Assembly: GCF_010500995.1 (NCBI RefSeq)
Contig: NZ_QVMK01000015.1
Span: 1 to 57,297 of the forward strand
Length of the DNA stretch: 57,297 bases
From: Bacteroides sp. 224
GTDB taxonomy: Bacteria; Bacteroidota; Bacteroidia; Bacteroidales; Bacteroidaceae
Reading direction: 5' to 3'
Shown here: in pieces, positions 36,379-45,049 of the stretch
How positions within the stretch are numbered: position 1 is the first letter of the stretch
Layout: every line of letters begins with the position of its first letter
Notes under the pieces: model-generated
What the model was told of the DNA's origin: nothing
The model's database searches: none
The model's input: the letters and a program-made list of their open reading frames with translations, nothing else
Made by a program: the position numbers and the translations under genes

Positions 36379-37791
36379 TTATTCGCTTAAATAGTTCAAT
36401 ATATTATAAGTCAGTTTCTCCAGATTATCGCGGAAAGTATTGGCCGATCCACCTTCCTGATGCCAGTCGTACATCTCGGCACCTGTGGTAATAACCGGGC
36501 CTCTATTGTCGGTTGCAGGATATTCTGTTATCAGGCCACGTTTGTTCATAAAATCATCCCAATGGAAAGCTGCTAAATGTACACCTCCTGTTTCATTTTC
36601 CCACCGGGCAACATCTTCGTTCCAGCCGGTCCACGCTTCTTCAAAGTTCCAGATAACATTATGGGCTAATACCTGACATCCGTTACTCAATAAAAAGAAG
36701 CGATCTATTTCTCCCGGAGCCATACGTATTCCTTTATAAATAGGATGTTGTTCATGTCCGGTAATTCGCATTCCCCAGCCCATGCCATTGCCATCGTTTA
36801 CTTCTAATGGTTCAGTACGTTCAAATCCCCAAGCGTTATTCCACATACCACCACTCTTAGTTATGTTAAGCACATTTCCTAATGTAAGACCGGCCGAGCT
36901 TAAGAACAATCCACCACCTTGCGCCAGATAATTGTTCATGGCTTCAATAACTTCGGGTTTGTTGGCATCGGCATGAATAACTGGGTCGCCACCTTTATCA
37001 TAAGAGTCCCAATGATACCATATTACTGCATATTCACTTAAATCTTTTCCTGCTTTGATATCGGCAAACGAAATATATTCTGTTACCGGGAAGTTCTCCG
37101 AGAACCAGGTCCAGGCGGCTTTATCATCTAAATTAGTGATATCGTTAGCTGTAGCCGGAGCCCCCAGAAACGCCATTTTACGGAAGTCAACCAACTCAAC
37201 AGTAACATCGTAAGTAAAACTTTCGCCCAAATAAGAAATGGTATATTTTACCGGATTGGTAAAGTTATGAGTGGTTCCATTGGGTGAAGTAAGTTCGGCA
37301 CCTTCCGACAAATTAAAGGTAGGGCGAAGTGCTGTTACCTCCGATCCTAACGGTAGCTTCACTACAATGGTACGTGCATCGTTATCAACCACTCCTTTGT
37401 ATGTACCGATGGTAAAGTCGGTAAAAGAAGTTACCTTATCTACGGTTTTAGCCAGCACTTTGTAGTCGTGGTAAAGATTCTTGTTGACTACGCGGTAAGT
37501 TGTGAGTACCGATAAATTTGTCGGGCTGTTGGGTTCTTTGGGAAGTGCAATGCTTGCCCCTTCCGAAAGGGTATAGGTGGGAACAAGCTCAGTAAGATCA
37601 GTACCACTGGGCATTATTACTTCAATATAGTCAGTTTTCTCGTCAAGGATATTGAGCTTGGAGCCATTCACTGTGAACGAAAGGATTTTTACTTCGCCAG
37701 AGATGTCGAGAGCGTTGTAGTTGTCATCGCTACAGGCGGTGAGGCCGGTTATCAGGGCGATGAGGATTGCTATTATTGTATGTTTTTTCAT
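36379..37791 (-). CDS. DUF4960 fructan-binding surface lipoprotein
   Basis: A 470-residue lipoprotein (LTACSDDNYN, a strong surface-export signal). Two Ig-like repeats come first (about 30-115 and 115-200, with the parallel phrases ELVPTYTLSEGASI and ALRPTFNLSEGAEL), then a DUF4960 domain from about 205 to the end, rich in Trp and Asp (ADANKPEVIEAMNNYLAQGGGLFLS, WEEAWTGW-like stretches). It corresponds to BT1761, which binds levan at the surface. It sits two bases upstream of the GH32 gene start, so both are translated from one message. Confidence 0.87.
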   Translation of the reverse strand: MKKHTIIAILIALITGLTACSDDNYNALDISGEVKILSFTVNGSKLNILDEKTDYIEVIMPSGTDLTELVPTYTLSEGASIALPKEPNSPTNLSVLTTYRVVNKNLYHDYKVLAKTVDKVTSFTDFTIGTYKGVVDNDARTIVVKLPLGSEVTALRPTFNLSEGAELTSPNGTTHNFTNPVKYTISYLGESFTYDVTVELVDFRKMAFLGAPATANDITNLDDKAAWTWFSENFPVTEYISFADIKAGKDLSEYAVIWYHWDSYDKGGDPVIHADANKPEVIEAMNNYLAQGGGLFLSSAGLTLGNVLNITKSGGMWNNAWGFERTEPLEVNDGNGMGWGMRITGHEQHPIYKGIRMAPGEIDRFFLLSNGCQVLAHNVIWNFEEAWTGWNEDVARWENETGGVHLAAFHWDDFMNKRGLITEYPATDNRGPVITTGAEMYDWHQEGGSANTFRDNLEKLTYNILNYLSE

Positions 37792-37833
37792 TTTAGTTTG
37801 AATTTTAATTATAAATCATTCCATCCGCATGGA

Positions 37834-37862
37834 AACCTGGCAGCGGCACCTTGCCGCTACCA
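37834..37862. repeat. Palindromic element at the 3' end of susD, copy 1
   Basis: A 24-base block (37834-37857) is identical to one inside the GH32 reading frame at 44233-44256. As RNA on the minus strand it forms an 11-bp stem (37838-37848 with 37852-37862) with a 3-base AGG loop, allowing one G-U pair. The last Trp codon and TAG stop of susD fall inside the stem. It lies between susD and the DUF4960 gene, where stem-loops often reduce expression of downstream genes in such operons. Confidence 0.7.
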
Positions 37863-39542
37863 ACCCGGGTTTTGTTCATACAATCCATTGGTAAACCCAA
37901 TCTGCTGTTGCGGAATAGGAATATACTCATCTTTATTCTTATCAAACTTACCATTGGCCAGATAAACGCGTCGTTTTGATTCAGTAGTAAAGAAGTCGTT
38001 CATAACATCCGTAACGATACCCCAACGTACAAGGTCGAAAAAGCGGCTTCCTTCCATAGCCATCTCCAAACGACGTTCCCAACGGAGGGCTTCTCGGGCA
38101 AAGTCTTGTGTCCAGGTGCAGTTAACACCATCTTGATAGAGGCTAACTTGCAGGTTCTTGGCATACGGAATAAACAATGTACTATTCTTCGCACGCTCAC
38201 GTATTTGGTTGATAAGGGATAAGGCTTCATTCTGACGGTTCAGTTCGATAAGCGCCTCGGCCTGCATAAGGATAACATCAGCATAGCGAATAACAATTCT
38301 ATTTTTTGAGTTGCCATAGAATGGAGATAGATTCTTAAAACAATCGCACGAGGGATCAACATTTTCTTTCAAAGAAGCATAAATACCATAAGTATTGATG
38401 TTACGGTTCCAGTTTTCTTCGTAAATAAGTTCTTCGTTGTACTTGTAAGGAATTCCCGGAAGTGCAACAGTATGATATAGACGAGGGTCGACAGCATCTT
38501 CGCCAATGCGATAGTTATCCGTATCGTAGGATTCGAAATCGGGTAATCCGTTCTTTGTTTTAAAGGCGTTTACCAAGTTCTGGCTGGGCTTGTGAAAATC
38601 GCAGCAACCCAATCCCATGGGTAGGGAAAGTACGTCGGAGAAGTTGAGGCGGCCGAACATGGTTCCATCGTCAACAGAGAACTGGATGGCAAAGATAGAT
38701 TCTTTTCCGTTTTCATAAGCTCCCGGCAAGAAGTTGCAAGCCATATCCTGTTCCAAATCATAAGAAGAGTTTAACACTACTTGCGTATATTTTACCACTT
38801 CTTCCAGATCGGCTGCATTAATGGAAGTCAGCACATTGGAGTTCGCATTATCCTGACGGTAGGCTTTATATAAGTATGCTTTAGCCAGATGAGCGGCAGC
38901 AGCTATCTTGTTGACACGACCTACCTGCGATTGGATTGCAGGAAGCAAATCGTATGCTTTCTTGAAATCGTCGCAAATTAATGCCCATTGCTTATCGTTG
39001 GGCAGATTGTTTGGGGTCTTTTCATAATCGGCAATCGGGGTATCTTCGTTTACAAAAGGTACATTACCGAATACCTGTTTAAGCATAAAATAGAAGTATC
39101 CTCTTAAGAAATACATTTCGCCCATACGGGTATTCTTTAGTTCGAAACTCTTTTCTTCTGTTTGTTTCAATACGCTCAAAGCTGAGTTAGCACGAGAAAT
39201 GGCCTGGAATACCTGAAACCAGAGTCCGTCGGCTTCGCCGAAGTCAGTCTTGATATTTTCGGATATTTCATAGAAGTGGAAGTTTACAATATCGTTTTCA
39301 TCGCCACCGCCTTTGTATGCATCATCGGAGCGGATGGTTCCGTAAGGCCAGAGGCTAAATGGTTTATCGTAATGATCGTTGCCAAGTGATGAGTAGGCGG
39401 CGGTAACAAGTCCTTCGATGGAGGAAGGTGCTTTGGCCTCTTCTTCACTAAGAATGCCTTGTGGAGTTTCGTCGAGGAAATCACAACTGTTTATTGTTAG
39501 AGCTGTGGCAAGAGCCAATGTTATGTATCTTATCTTTTTCAT
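37857..39542 (-). CDS. SusD-family fructan-binding lipoprotein
   Basis: A 561-residue SusD protein, lid of the SusC transporter encoded upstream. The lipoprotein signal ends at LTINSCDFLDETPQG. Typical features are GEMYFLRGYFYFMLKQVFG and NRIVIRYADVILMQAEALIELNR, plus REALRWERRLEMAMEGSRFFDLVRWG near the C-terminus. It corresponds to BT1762. The end of the gene lies within the 24-base palindromic element: its last Trp codon and stop are in the stem. Confidence 0.94.
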   Translation of the reverse strand: MKKIRYITLALATALTINSCDFLDETPQGILSEEEAKAPSSIEGLVTAAYSSLGNDHYDKPFSLWPYGTIRSDDAYKGGGDENDIVNFHFYEISENIKTDFGEADGLWFQVFQAISRANSALSVLKQTEEKSFELKNTRMGEMYFLRGYFYFMLKQVFGNVPFVNEDTPIADYEKTPNNLPNDKQWALICDDFKKAYDLLPAIQSQVGRVNKIAAAAHLAKAYLYKAYRQDNANSNVLTSINAADLEEVVKYTQVVLNSSYDLEQDMACNFLPGAYENGKESIFAIQFSVDDGTMFGRLNFSDVLSLPMGLGCCDFHKPSQNLVNAFKTKNGLPDFESYDTDNYRIGEDAVDPRLYHTVALPGIPYKYNEELIYEENWNRNINTYGIYASLKENVDPSCDCFKNLSPFYGNSKNRIVIRYADVILMQAEALIELNRQNEALSLINQIRERAKNSTLFIPYAKNLQVSLYQDGVNCTWTQDFAREALRWERRLEMAMEGSRFFDLVRWGIVTDVMNDFFTTESKRRVYLANGKFDKNKDEYIPIPQQQIGFTNGLYEQNPGW

Positions 39543-39562
39543 GATTGTATTATTTTGTTTTT

Positions 39563-39645
39563 TGAACCGCAGAGTTACGCGAGTTTCGCAGAGTTTTAAT
39601 TCTTATTTTTATACTTCGCGTGACTCTGCGTAACTCCGCGGTTCA
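39563..39645. repeat. Long inverted repeat between susC and susD
   Basis: Arms at 39563-39580 and 39628-39645 pair over 18 bases with one mismatch (TGAACCGCAGAGTTACGC and its complement), and further inward matches use the same CGCAGAGT words. It belongs to the GAACCGCAGAGTTACGC family seen at 9304, 46206 and 53254. It lies between two genes of the same operon, so it may act as an attenuator or an RNA-stabilising stem. Confidence 0.65.
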
Positions 39646-39658
39646 TAAATATTTTCTT

Positions 39659-42600
39659 TTAGAATGCTGCATTAATACCAAAGGTTACTGTCAAAGGAAT
39701 TGGATAGCCCCATGCAGGGTTCTCAGGATCGACACCCGTAAAATCTTTATGCTTAATTGTAAACAAGTTCTGTGCAGCAGCATAAACACGGAAGTTACTT
39801 ACCTTTATTTTGCTGAGGAATGTTTTCGGCAGATTATAACCTAACTGAAGGTTACGCAGTTTCAGGTATGAACCATTTTCCACAAAATAAGTAGAGAAAC
39901 GCGCTTCGTTGGCTGCATCGGTATAAGATAAAGCCGGAATGTTTGAACCAGGATTTTTCACCGGATCGTAAGCGTTGAGCAAACGACGACCTTTGTTAGA
40001 AGAAGTATCCGAAACACTCCAGAAGTCGGTGGTATATTTTACAGTATTAATAACATCTACATTCTGAATACCTTGCAGGTAAACTGTGAGGTCGAAGTTC
40101 TTATATGATAGATTGATATTCAAGCCGTAAGAGAAATCCGGAAACGGATCGCCTATCCATGTGCGGTCGTCGGAGTCGATAACACCGTCGTTATTGATGT
40201 CGCGGTAGCGGATGCGTCCGAGTGCTTTACCGTCTTGGCGGGCGTGTTGATCTAAATCATCTTGTGATTTGAAGATGCCATCGGCTACATATCCGTACAT
40301 GGAACCTAACGGACGACCCAGGATATTATCATACGTACCGTTTCCACCATAAGAGTTCTTCACAGATTCAGGCAGGTAGGTAATTTCATTTTCATTGGTA
40401 GAGATGTTACCCATAACATCGTACTGTAAACCGAAGTTTGTACGGCCACGATAACCCAACGAGAATTCAAAACCTTTGTTTTCCATGCCGGCACCGTTGT
40501 ACCATTTGTTTCCACCTTCACCAATAATAGCTACATAGCCGGGTTGGTACAGCATATCTTTTGTTTTCTTCATATAATATTCGGCCGAGCCATACAGACT
40601 GTTATTGAAGAGTGAAAAGTCAAGACCGATATTTGTCTGAGTGGTTGTTTCCCATTTCAAATCGGGGTTCTGGATTTGTGAACGTTTAAAACCGGAAGCC
40701 AACTGACCGGAGCCTTTACCATCGAAATCGTAAGCCGTTCCCCATACTGCGTTCCATGTAGGGTCTTCTTTGCCGTATCCGGATACATAAATATCATAGA
40801 TGGCGGTATTGTTCATGTTCTGATTACCGGTTTGTCCCCACCCGAAACGAAGTTTCAAATCATTAAGCCAGCTTTGTGTATTCTCCATAAAGGATTCCTG
40901 GTTAATTTTCCATCCCAGAGTGAATGCAGGGAATACTCCCCAACGATTGTTCTTACCAAAGCGGGATGAGCCGTCGCGGCGAATGGTTCCTGAAAGAAGA
41001 TACTTGTCGTCATAAGCATAACTTATTTTTCCGAAGAATGACATCAGGGAGTAAGCGGTAGCATTACCAGTACCATTACTTGTTCCTGTACCCAGGTCGG
41101 GCCACATATAATCGGGAGTTTCAAGGGCGAAACCTTCGCGCGAGGAAGTGAAGTTTATATCTTCCTGACGGTACATTTCCATACCAGCCATGGTTTCGAA
41201 ACGGTTCTTGCCGATTTCAAAGTCGTAAGTTGCTACGTTACTCCACGACCATTTCAGCCAGTGTGCCTGCTCTATATTCGACATGGTTTTATCGCTTTGC
41301 ATGTATCCGCTGGTATAGCTGTAAGTTAGCGAACGTTTGTAGAAGTTACCATAATCTACCCCAAAGCTGGAACGGATATTCAATTTACTGATGGGTTGGA
41401 TATTGATAAACGCGTTACCAAACATACGCCAGTAAGTATAGCGGTTATCTTTGTTGTCGTTGATAAGGCGAACGGGATTCTGACGGTCGGGCAATCCCAT
41501 GATAGGGCCTCCCCAGCCTTTACCATCCTCGGTATGAACGGGAATAAAGGGAACGGCAATAAGCGCAGCTTCTACAATCTGATGAGGTTGTGTTACTTCG
41601 GTAGTACGGTTCATGGTGAAGTTTTCGCCAATGGTTACTACGTCGCCCCAAAGCTTGAAATCGGTATTCATACGGGCGGAGATACGACCAAAATCTGTGT
41701 TCTTTACCAAACCTTCATTATCATAATATCCAAGGGAGAAATAATAGTTTCCTCTGTCGGTACCATTACTAACTGATAGGTTGTAGGATTGAGCCAAACC
41801 TGTGCGGGTTACTTCATCAAACCAGTCTGTATTAGCTGGCTTCATGGTTTTCTTGGCATCGAGATATTCGGGGAACATCACATTCTTCAATGTATTTCCA
41901 TCATATTCGTACCGGATGCCGAGGTTGTTGCTATTGGGGTCTACTCCCGAGTTAACGGATGCTTTCCACAAGGCTTCGGCATATTCTTTGGAGCTGAGTA
42001 CATCTATTTTATTATGGTAGTAACTTGCCGTTACGTAAGCATCAAAGTTTACCTTTACTTCTCCTTTCTTTCCTTTCTTGGTGGTAACAACAATTACACC
42101 GTTCGCCGCACGCGACCCGTAGATAGTTGCAGCAGAAGCGTCGCGCATAATCTGAATGCTTTCGATATCGTGTGAGTTAAGTTCGTGCATGCCCGATGTG
42201 GTTTGTACCCCGTCAATAATAATCAGCGGACTGGAATCGCCGGAAAGCGATGATACACCACGAATTTGTATGCTGGCCGAACCGCTTGGGTTACCATCGG
42301 AGGTAATATTCATTCCCGGGATACGTCCTTGCAGGGCTTTAATTGGGTTGTTTTCGGCTGCCGACATCATATCGTCTACCTTTACAACTGAAACGGCTCC
42401 GGTAAGGTCGGCCTTTCGTTCTGTACGGTAACCTACGGCAACAACCTCATCGAGTATCAGAGACGATTCTTTTAAGGTAACATTAATCAGTGTACGTCCG
42501 TTTACGGGAATTTCTTGTGTATCGTATCCTATATAGGAGAATATCAGTGTGGCACCGGAAGGAACGGATAGTTCATAATTTCCGTTGAGATCGGTAATGG

Positions 42601-42754
42601 TTCCAAGAGTTTGTCCTTTTACGCTGACATTGGCCCCTATTACTCCATCTGCTTCTGTGGTTGATTTTATGTTTCCTCTTACCGTCATATTCTGCGCACC
42701 GGCAGTAATACTTACTAATAATAAAAGGATAAGGCTGGTAAATAACTTCCTCAT
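39659..42754 (-). CDS. SusC-like TonB-dependent fructan transporter
   Basis: A 1031-residue outer-membrane transporter without an STN domain. A Sec signal (LILLLLVSITAGAQ) is followed by a carboxypeptidase-like domain (MTVRGNIKSTTEADGVIGANVSVKG), a TonB-box-like LDEVVAVGYR, a plug with PLIIIDGVQT and IQIMRDASAATIYGSRAANGV, and a barrel ending GINAAF. Matches the place of BT1763. Lack of STN agrees with control by the hybrid sensor rather than by a sigma and anti-sigma pair. It is the first gene of a minus-strand operon whose promoter carries operator 1 (42872-42899). Confidence 0.94.
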   Translation of the reverse strand: MRKLFTSLILLLLVSITAGAQNMTVRGNIKSTTEADGVIGANVSVKGQTLGTITDLNGNYELSVPSGATLIFSYIGYDTQEIPVNGRTLINVTLKESSLILDEVVAVGYRTERKADLTGAVSVVKVDDMMSAAENNPIKALQGRIPGMNITSDGNPSGSASIQIRGVSSLSGDSSPLIIIDGVQTTSGMHELNSHDIESIQIMRDASAATIYGSRAANGVIVVTTKKGKKGEVKVNFDAYVTASYYHNKIDVLSSKEYAEALWKASVNSGVDPNSNNLGIRYEYDGNTLKNVMFPEYLDAKKTMKPANTDWFDEVTRTGLAQSYNLSVSNGTDRGNYYFSLGYYDNEGLVKNTDFGRISARMNTDFKLWGDVVTIGENFTMNRTTEVTQPHQIVEAALIAVPFIPVHTEDGKGWGGPIMGLPDRQNPVRLINDNKDNRYTYWRMFGNAFINIQPISKLNIRSSFGVDYGNFYKRSLTYSYTSGYMQSDKTMSNIEQAHWLKWSWSNVATYDFEIGKNRFETMAGMEMYRQEDINFTSSREGFALETPDYMWPDLGTGTSNGTGNATAYSLMSFFGKISYAYDDKYLLSGTIRRDGSSRFGKNNRWGVFPAFTLGWKINQESFMENTQSWLNDLKLRFGWGQTGNQNMNNTAIYDIYVSGYGKEDPTWNAVWGTAYDFDGKGSGQLASGFKRSQIQNPDLKWETTTQTNIGLDFSLFNNSLYGSAEYYMKKTKDMLYQPGYVAIIGEGGNKWYNGAGMENKGFEFSLGYRGRTNFGLQYDVMGNISTNENEITYLPESVKNSYGGNGTYDNILGRPLGSMYGYVADGIFKSQDDLDQHARQDGKALGRIRYRDINNDGVIDSDDRTWIGDPFPDFSYGLNINLSYKNFDLTVYLQGIQNVDVINTVKYTTDFWSVSDTSSNKGRRLLNAYDPVKNPGSNIPALSYTDAANEARFSTYFVENGSYLKLRNLQLGYNLPKTFLSKIKVSNFRVYAAAQNLFTIKHKDFTGVDPENPAWGYPIPLTVTFGINAAF

Positions 42755-42832
42755 ATTACATATTAGATTTTAAAATTAACAAATTAAGTTAGTCTCACAA
42801 GATGCTTTCCGGGCTTCTTCGATTCTATGCTT

Positions 42833-42840
42833 GCAAAGTA
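42833..42840 (-). promoter_or_regulatory. Predicted susC promoter -7 box
   Basis: TACTTTGC (42840 to 42833). Thirty-one bases separate it from operator 1. The same octamer, at the same distance from operator 2, is found on the other strand at 43045-43052. The predicted leader before susC is about 75 bases. Confidence 0.65.
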
Positions 42841-42867
42841 ACAAGAAAGTTAGGGAATGGAGTATAA

Positions 42868-42903
42868 GATTTGTTTCAAACGTTGCAACGTTTGATACAA
42901 ATC
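42868..42903. promoter_or_regulatory. Operator 1: 36-bp palindrome upstream of susC
   Basis: Half-sites TGTTTCAAA (42872-42880) and TTTGATACA (42891-42899) are separated by the 10-bp palindrome CGTTGCAACG; including flanks the whole 42868-42903 is palindromic with one mismatched pair. It is centred about 45 bp upstream of the -7 box, a usual position for an activator. Binding by the hybrid sensor's AraC domain is inferred. Confidence 0.7.
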
Positions 42904-42981
42904 AGTTGAGAGTTGAGAATTGAGAATTGAGAGTTCCATGCGGCATCGTAACTCTCAACTCTCAACTGTCAACTCTCAACT
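42903..42981. repeat. Iterated-word inverted repeat between the two operators
   Basis: The left arm (42903-42935) repeats GTTGAGA/ATTGAGA four times; the right arm (about 42950-42981) repeats ACTCTCA and its variants. The arms are complementary with a few mismatches. It separates the two operators and may insulate the divergent promoters. The whole 42755-43106 intergenic region contains only these regulatory and repeat elements. Confidence 0.6.
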
Positions 42982-42985
42982 CCCA

Positions 42986-43013
42986 TGTATCAAATTTGCT
43001 ACCCTTTGAAACA
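42986..43013. promoter_or_regulatory. Operator 2 upstream of the divergent GH32 gene
   Basis: TGTATCAAA (42986-42994), ten unrelated bases, then TTTGAAACA (43005-43013). This has the same half-sites and spacer length as operator 1 but a different spacer. It ends 31 bases before the TACTTTGC box at 43045. Confidence 0.7.
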
Positions 43014-43044
43014 TTTGTTATATCTTGCTGCCTATTAAATTTCT

Positions 43045-43052
43045 TACTTTGC
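43045..43052 (+). promoter_or_regulatory. Predicted promoter -7 box of the GH32-MFS-fructokinase operon
   Basis: TACTTTGC, mirror partner of the susC box. The 31 bases between operator and box share TTATA and CCTA at the same offsets on both sides. The predicted leader before the GH32 start is about 50 bases. Confidence 0.65.
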
Positions 43053-43106
43053 CGATAGCTTTCCGGCCAAACTTATTTCTAAGATTAATTTAATACCAGC
43101 AACAAC

Positions 43107-44939
43107 ATGATTATTAATACTTTAAAAAAACGATTTGCTCGCGCAACGCTTTCTATGTTCTGTATGGGAACTGTTTTCTTTTCGTGCATGGCAACAAATC
43201 CTCCTTATATAGTAAAGCATCTGGGAGATAATCAGAGTATTATCCGCATTGATGAACCATCGAAATATCTGCTAATTCCCATAGAAGAAAAGGCAGAAGA
43301 GTCATGGATAAAGATGATAGTTAATAACGAAGAGGTACAGAGCATGCACATCCGCCTGGCAGTTAACCGGATTGATTATTATGTGCCGATTGATCTTTCA
43401 GCTTTTGCCGGAAAACAGATTTTGTTTCATTTCCACCACATTGTAAATTCGGCTATGGGGTGGCAGGAATTAAAACTATCCGATACGTTCGATACTGCCA
43501 ACCGCGAATATCATCGCCCGGTTTATCATTTCTCTCCACAATATGGTTGGATGAACGATCCCAACGGAATGGTTTACAAAGATGGCGAATATCATCTTTT
43601 TTACCAACATAACCCTTATGGTTCTATGTGGGCAAATATGCATTGGGGACATGCCGTTTCTAAAGACCTTGTTAGTTGGGAACATCTTCCCGATGCAATT
43701 GCTCCGGATGCGCTGGGTGCCATTTTCAGTGGCAGTGCTGTGGTAGATAAAGACAATACTGCCGGATTTGGCAAAGATGCAATTGTAGCTTTCTACACTT
43801 CGGCAGGTTCACGCCAGACGCAAAGCATTGCCTACAGCCTCGACAACGGTCGCACGTTTACCAAATATGAAGGTAATCCGGTGGTTACGTCGGACATTCC
43901 CGATTTTCGCGACCCAAAGGTTATCCGCCACAAACCGTCCGGCAAATGGATTATGATTCTGGCAGCCGGACAGGAGATGCAATTCTATTCTTCTTCTAAT
44001 CTAAAAGATTGGAAAATGGAAAGCAGTTTCGGCGAAGGACAAGGTGCACATGGTGGTGTATGGGAATGTCCCGACCTAATTGAACTCCCCGTAGAAGGCA
44101 CGAACGAAAAGAAATGGGTATTGATTTGTAACCTCAACCCCGGCGGACCGTTCGGCGGCTCGGCTACACAGTACTTTGTGGGTAGTTTTGATGGAAAGAG
44201 GTTTGTAAACGAATCACCTGCTACCCACAGGGAACCTGGCAGCGGCACCTTGCCGCAGTGGATGGACTGGGGCAAGGATCATTATGCAACGGTTACATGG
44301 AGCAATGCACCGGATAACCGCAACATTGCTATTGCATGGATGAGCAACTGGCAGTATGCCAATCAGGTTCCTACACAACAGTTCCGCAGTTCAAATTCCG
44401 TCCCACGCGACTTGAATCTATATACTTTTGAAGGTGAAACATTTATTAAAAACACACCTTCCAAAGAGCTGGAAGCATTAAGAGGAAAAGAAACAAAGAT
44501 AAGTTCTTTCAAAGTAGAACGTACTCATAACCTCGACGACCTATTGAAAGATAATAAAGGTACTTACGAGATAGAGATGTCTTTCACCAACCAAAATGCA
44601 GAAGTAATCGGTTTTCAACTCTTCAACAGCAAAGGCGAAGAAGTCAACTGCTACTACAACCTGACGGAGAATAAATTCTCAATGGATCGTAATAAGAGTG
44701 GCTTGGTTGATTTCAGTCCGGAATTTCCTACAGTAACCTCTGCACCCGTTACCAGTGGTAAGGAATTGAAACTCCGCATATTTGTAGACAAAGCAAGTAT
44801 TGAGATCTTCGGCAATGACGGCCGCTTTGTGATGACTAATCTTGTTTTCCCTTCGGAGCCTTATAATCGTATTAGTTTTTATTCGAAAGGTGGTAGTTAT
44901 ACGGTTTCGGATTTCAAAATTTTCCCGTTGGGGATTTAA
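43107..44939 (+). CDS. GH32 exo-fructosidase with DUF4980 domain
   Basis: A 610-residue glycoside hydrolase. The lipoprotein-type signal ends at FFSCMATN, with no acidic residues after it, so a periplasmic place is likely. A DUF4980 beta-domain (about 30-130) precedes the GH32 propeller: nucleophile D151 in GWMNDPNG, stabiliser D269 in FRDPK, acid/base E320 in WECPDL; the C-terminal sandwich ends KIFPLGI. It should release fructose from oligosaccharides. Between FVNES and WMDWGKDHY, residues 376-384 (EPGSGTLPQ) are encoded mainly by the 24-base palindromic element also found at 37834, an apparent in-frame insertion on a loop. First gene of the divergent operon. Confidence 0.93.
   Translation: MIINTLKKRFARATLSMFCMGTVFFSCMATNPPYIVKHLGDNQSIIRIDEPSKYLLIPIEEKAEESWIKMIVNNEEVQSMHIRLAVNRIDYYVPIDLSAFAGKQILFHFHHIVNSAMGWQELKLSDTFDTANREYHRPVYHFSPQYGWMNDPNGMVYKDGEYHLFYQHNPYGSMWANMHWGHAVSKDLVSWEHLPDAIAPDALGAIFSGSAVVDKDNTAGFGKDAIVAFYTSAGSRQTQSIAYSLDNGRTFTKYEGNPVVTSDIPDFRDPKVIRHKPSGKWIMILAAGQEMQFYSSSNLKDWKMESSFGEGQGAHGGVWECPDLIELPVEGTNEKKWVLICNLNPGGPFGGSATQYFVGSFDGKRFVNESPATHREPGSGTLPQWMDWGKDHYATVTWSNAPDNRNIAIAWMSNWQYANQVPTQQFRSSNSVPRDLNLYTFEGETFIKNTPSKELEALRGKETKISSFKVERTHNLDDLLKDNKGTYEIEMSFTNQNAEVIGFQLFNSKGEEVNCYYNLTENKFSMDRNKSGLVDFSPEFPTVTSAPVTSGKELKLRIFVDKASIEIFGNDGRFVMTNLVFPSEPYNRISFYSKGGSYTVSDFKIFPLGI
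44233..44256. repeat. Palindromic element inside the GH32 gene, copy 2
   Basis: Identical over 24 bases to the element at 37834-37857; two more bases (GG) upstream also match after one difference. It keeps the inner 6-bp palindrome GCGGCA-CCT-TGCCGC but not the outer stem. It is translated as part of PGSGTLPQ in residues 377-384. Confidence 0.7.
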
Positions 44940-44948
44940 TTCTTTTTT

Positions 44949-45033
44949 AACACAGAGACACGGAGGCACAGAGTTTTTATCTTTGCTTCTTATCTCTAAA
45001 TTAAATAACTCTGTGCCTCTGTGCCTCTGTGTT
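44949..45033. repeat. CACAGAG-type inverted repeat between GH32 and MFS genes
   Basis: Twenty-seven-base arms at 44949-44975 and 45007-45033 pair with two mismatches. Each arm iterates the word GGCACAGAG/ACACAGAG. It lies between two codirectional genes of the same presumed operon, so it may attenuate or protect mRNA. Confidence 0.65.
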
Positions 45034-45049
45034 CTATATCTATAATTAT

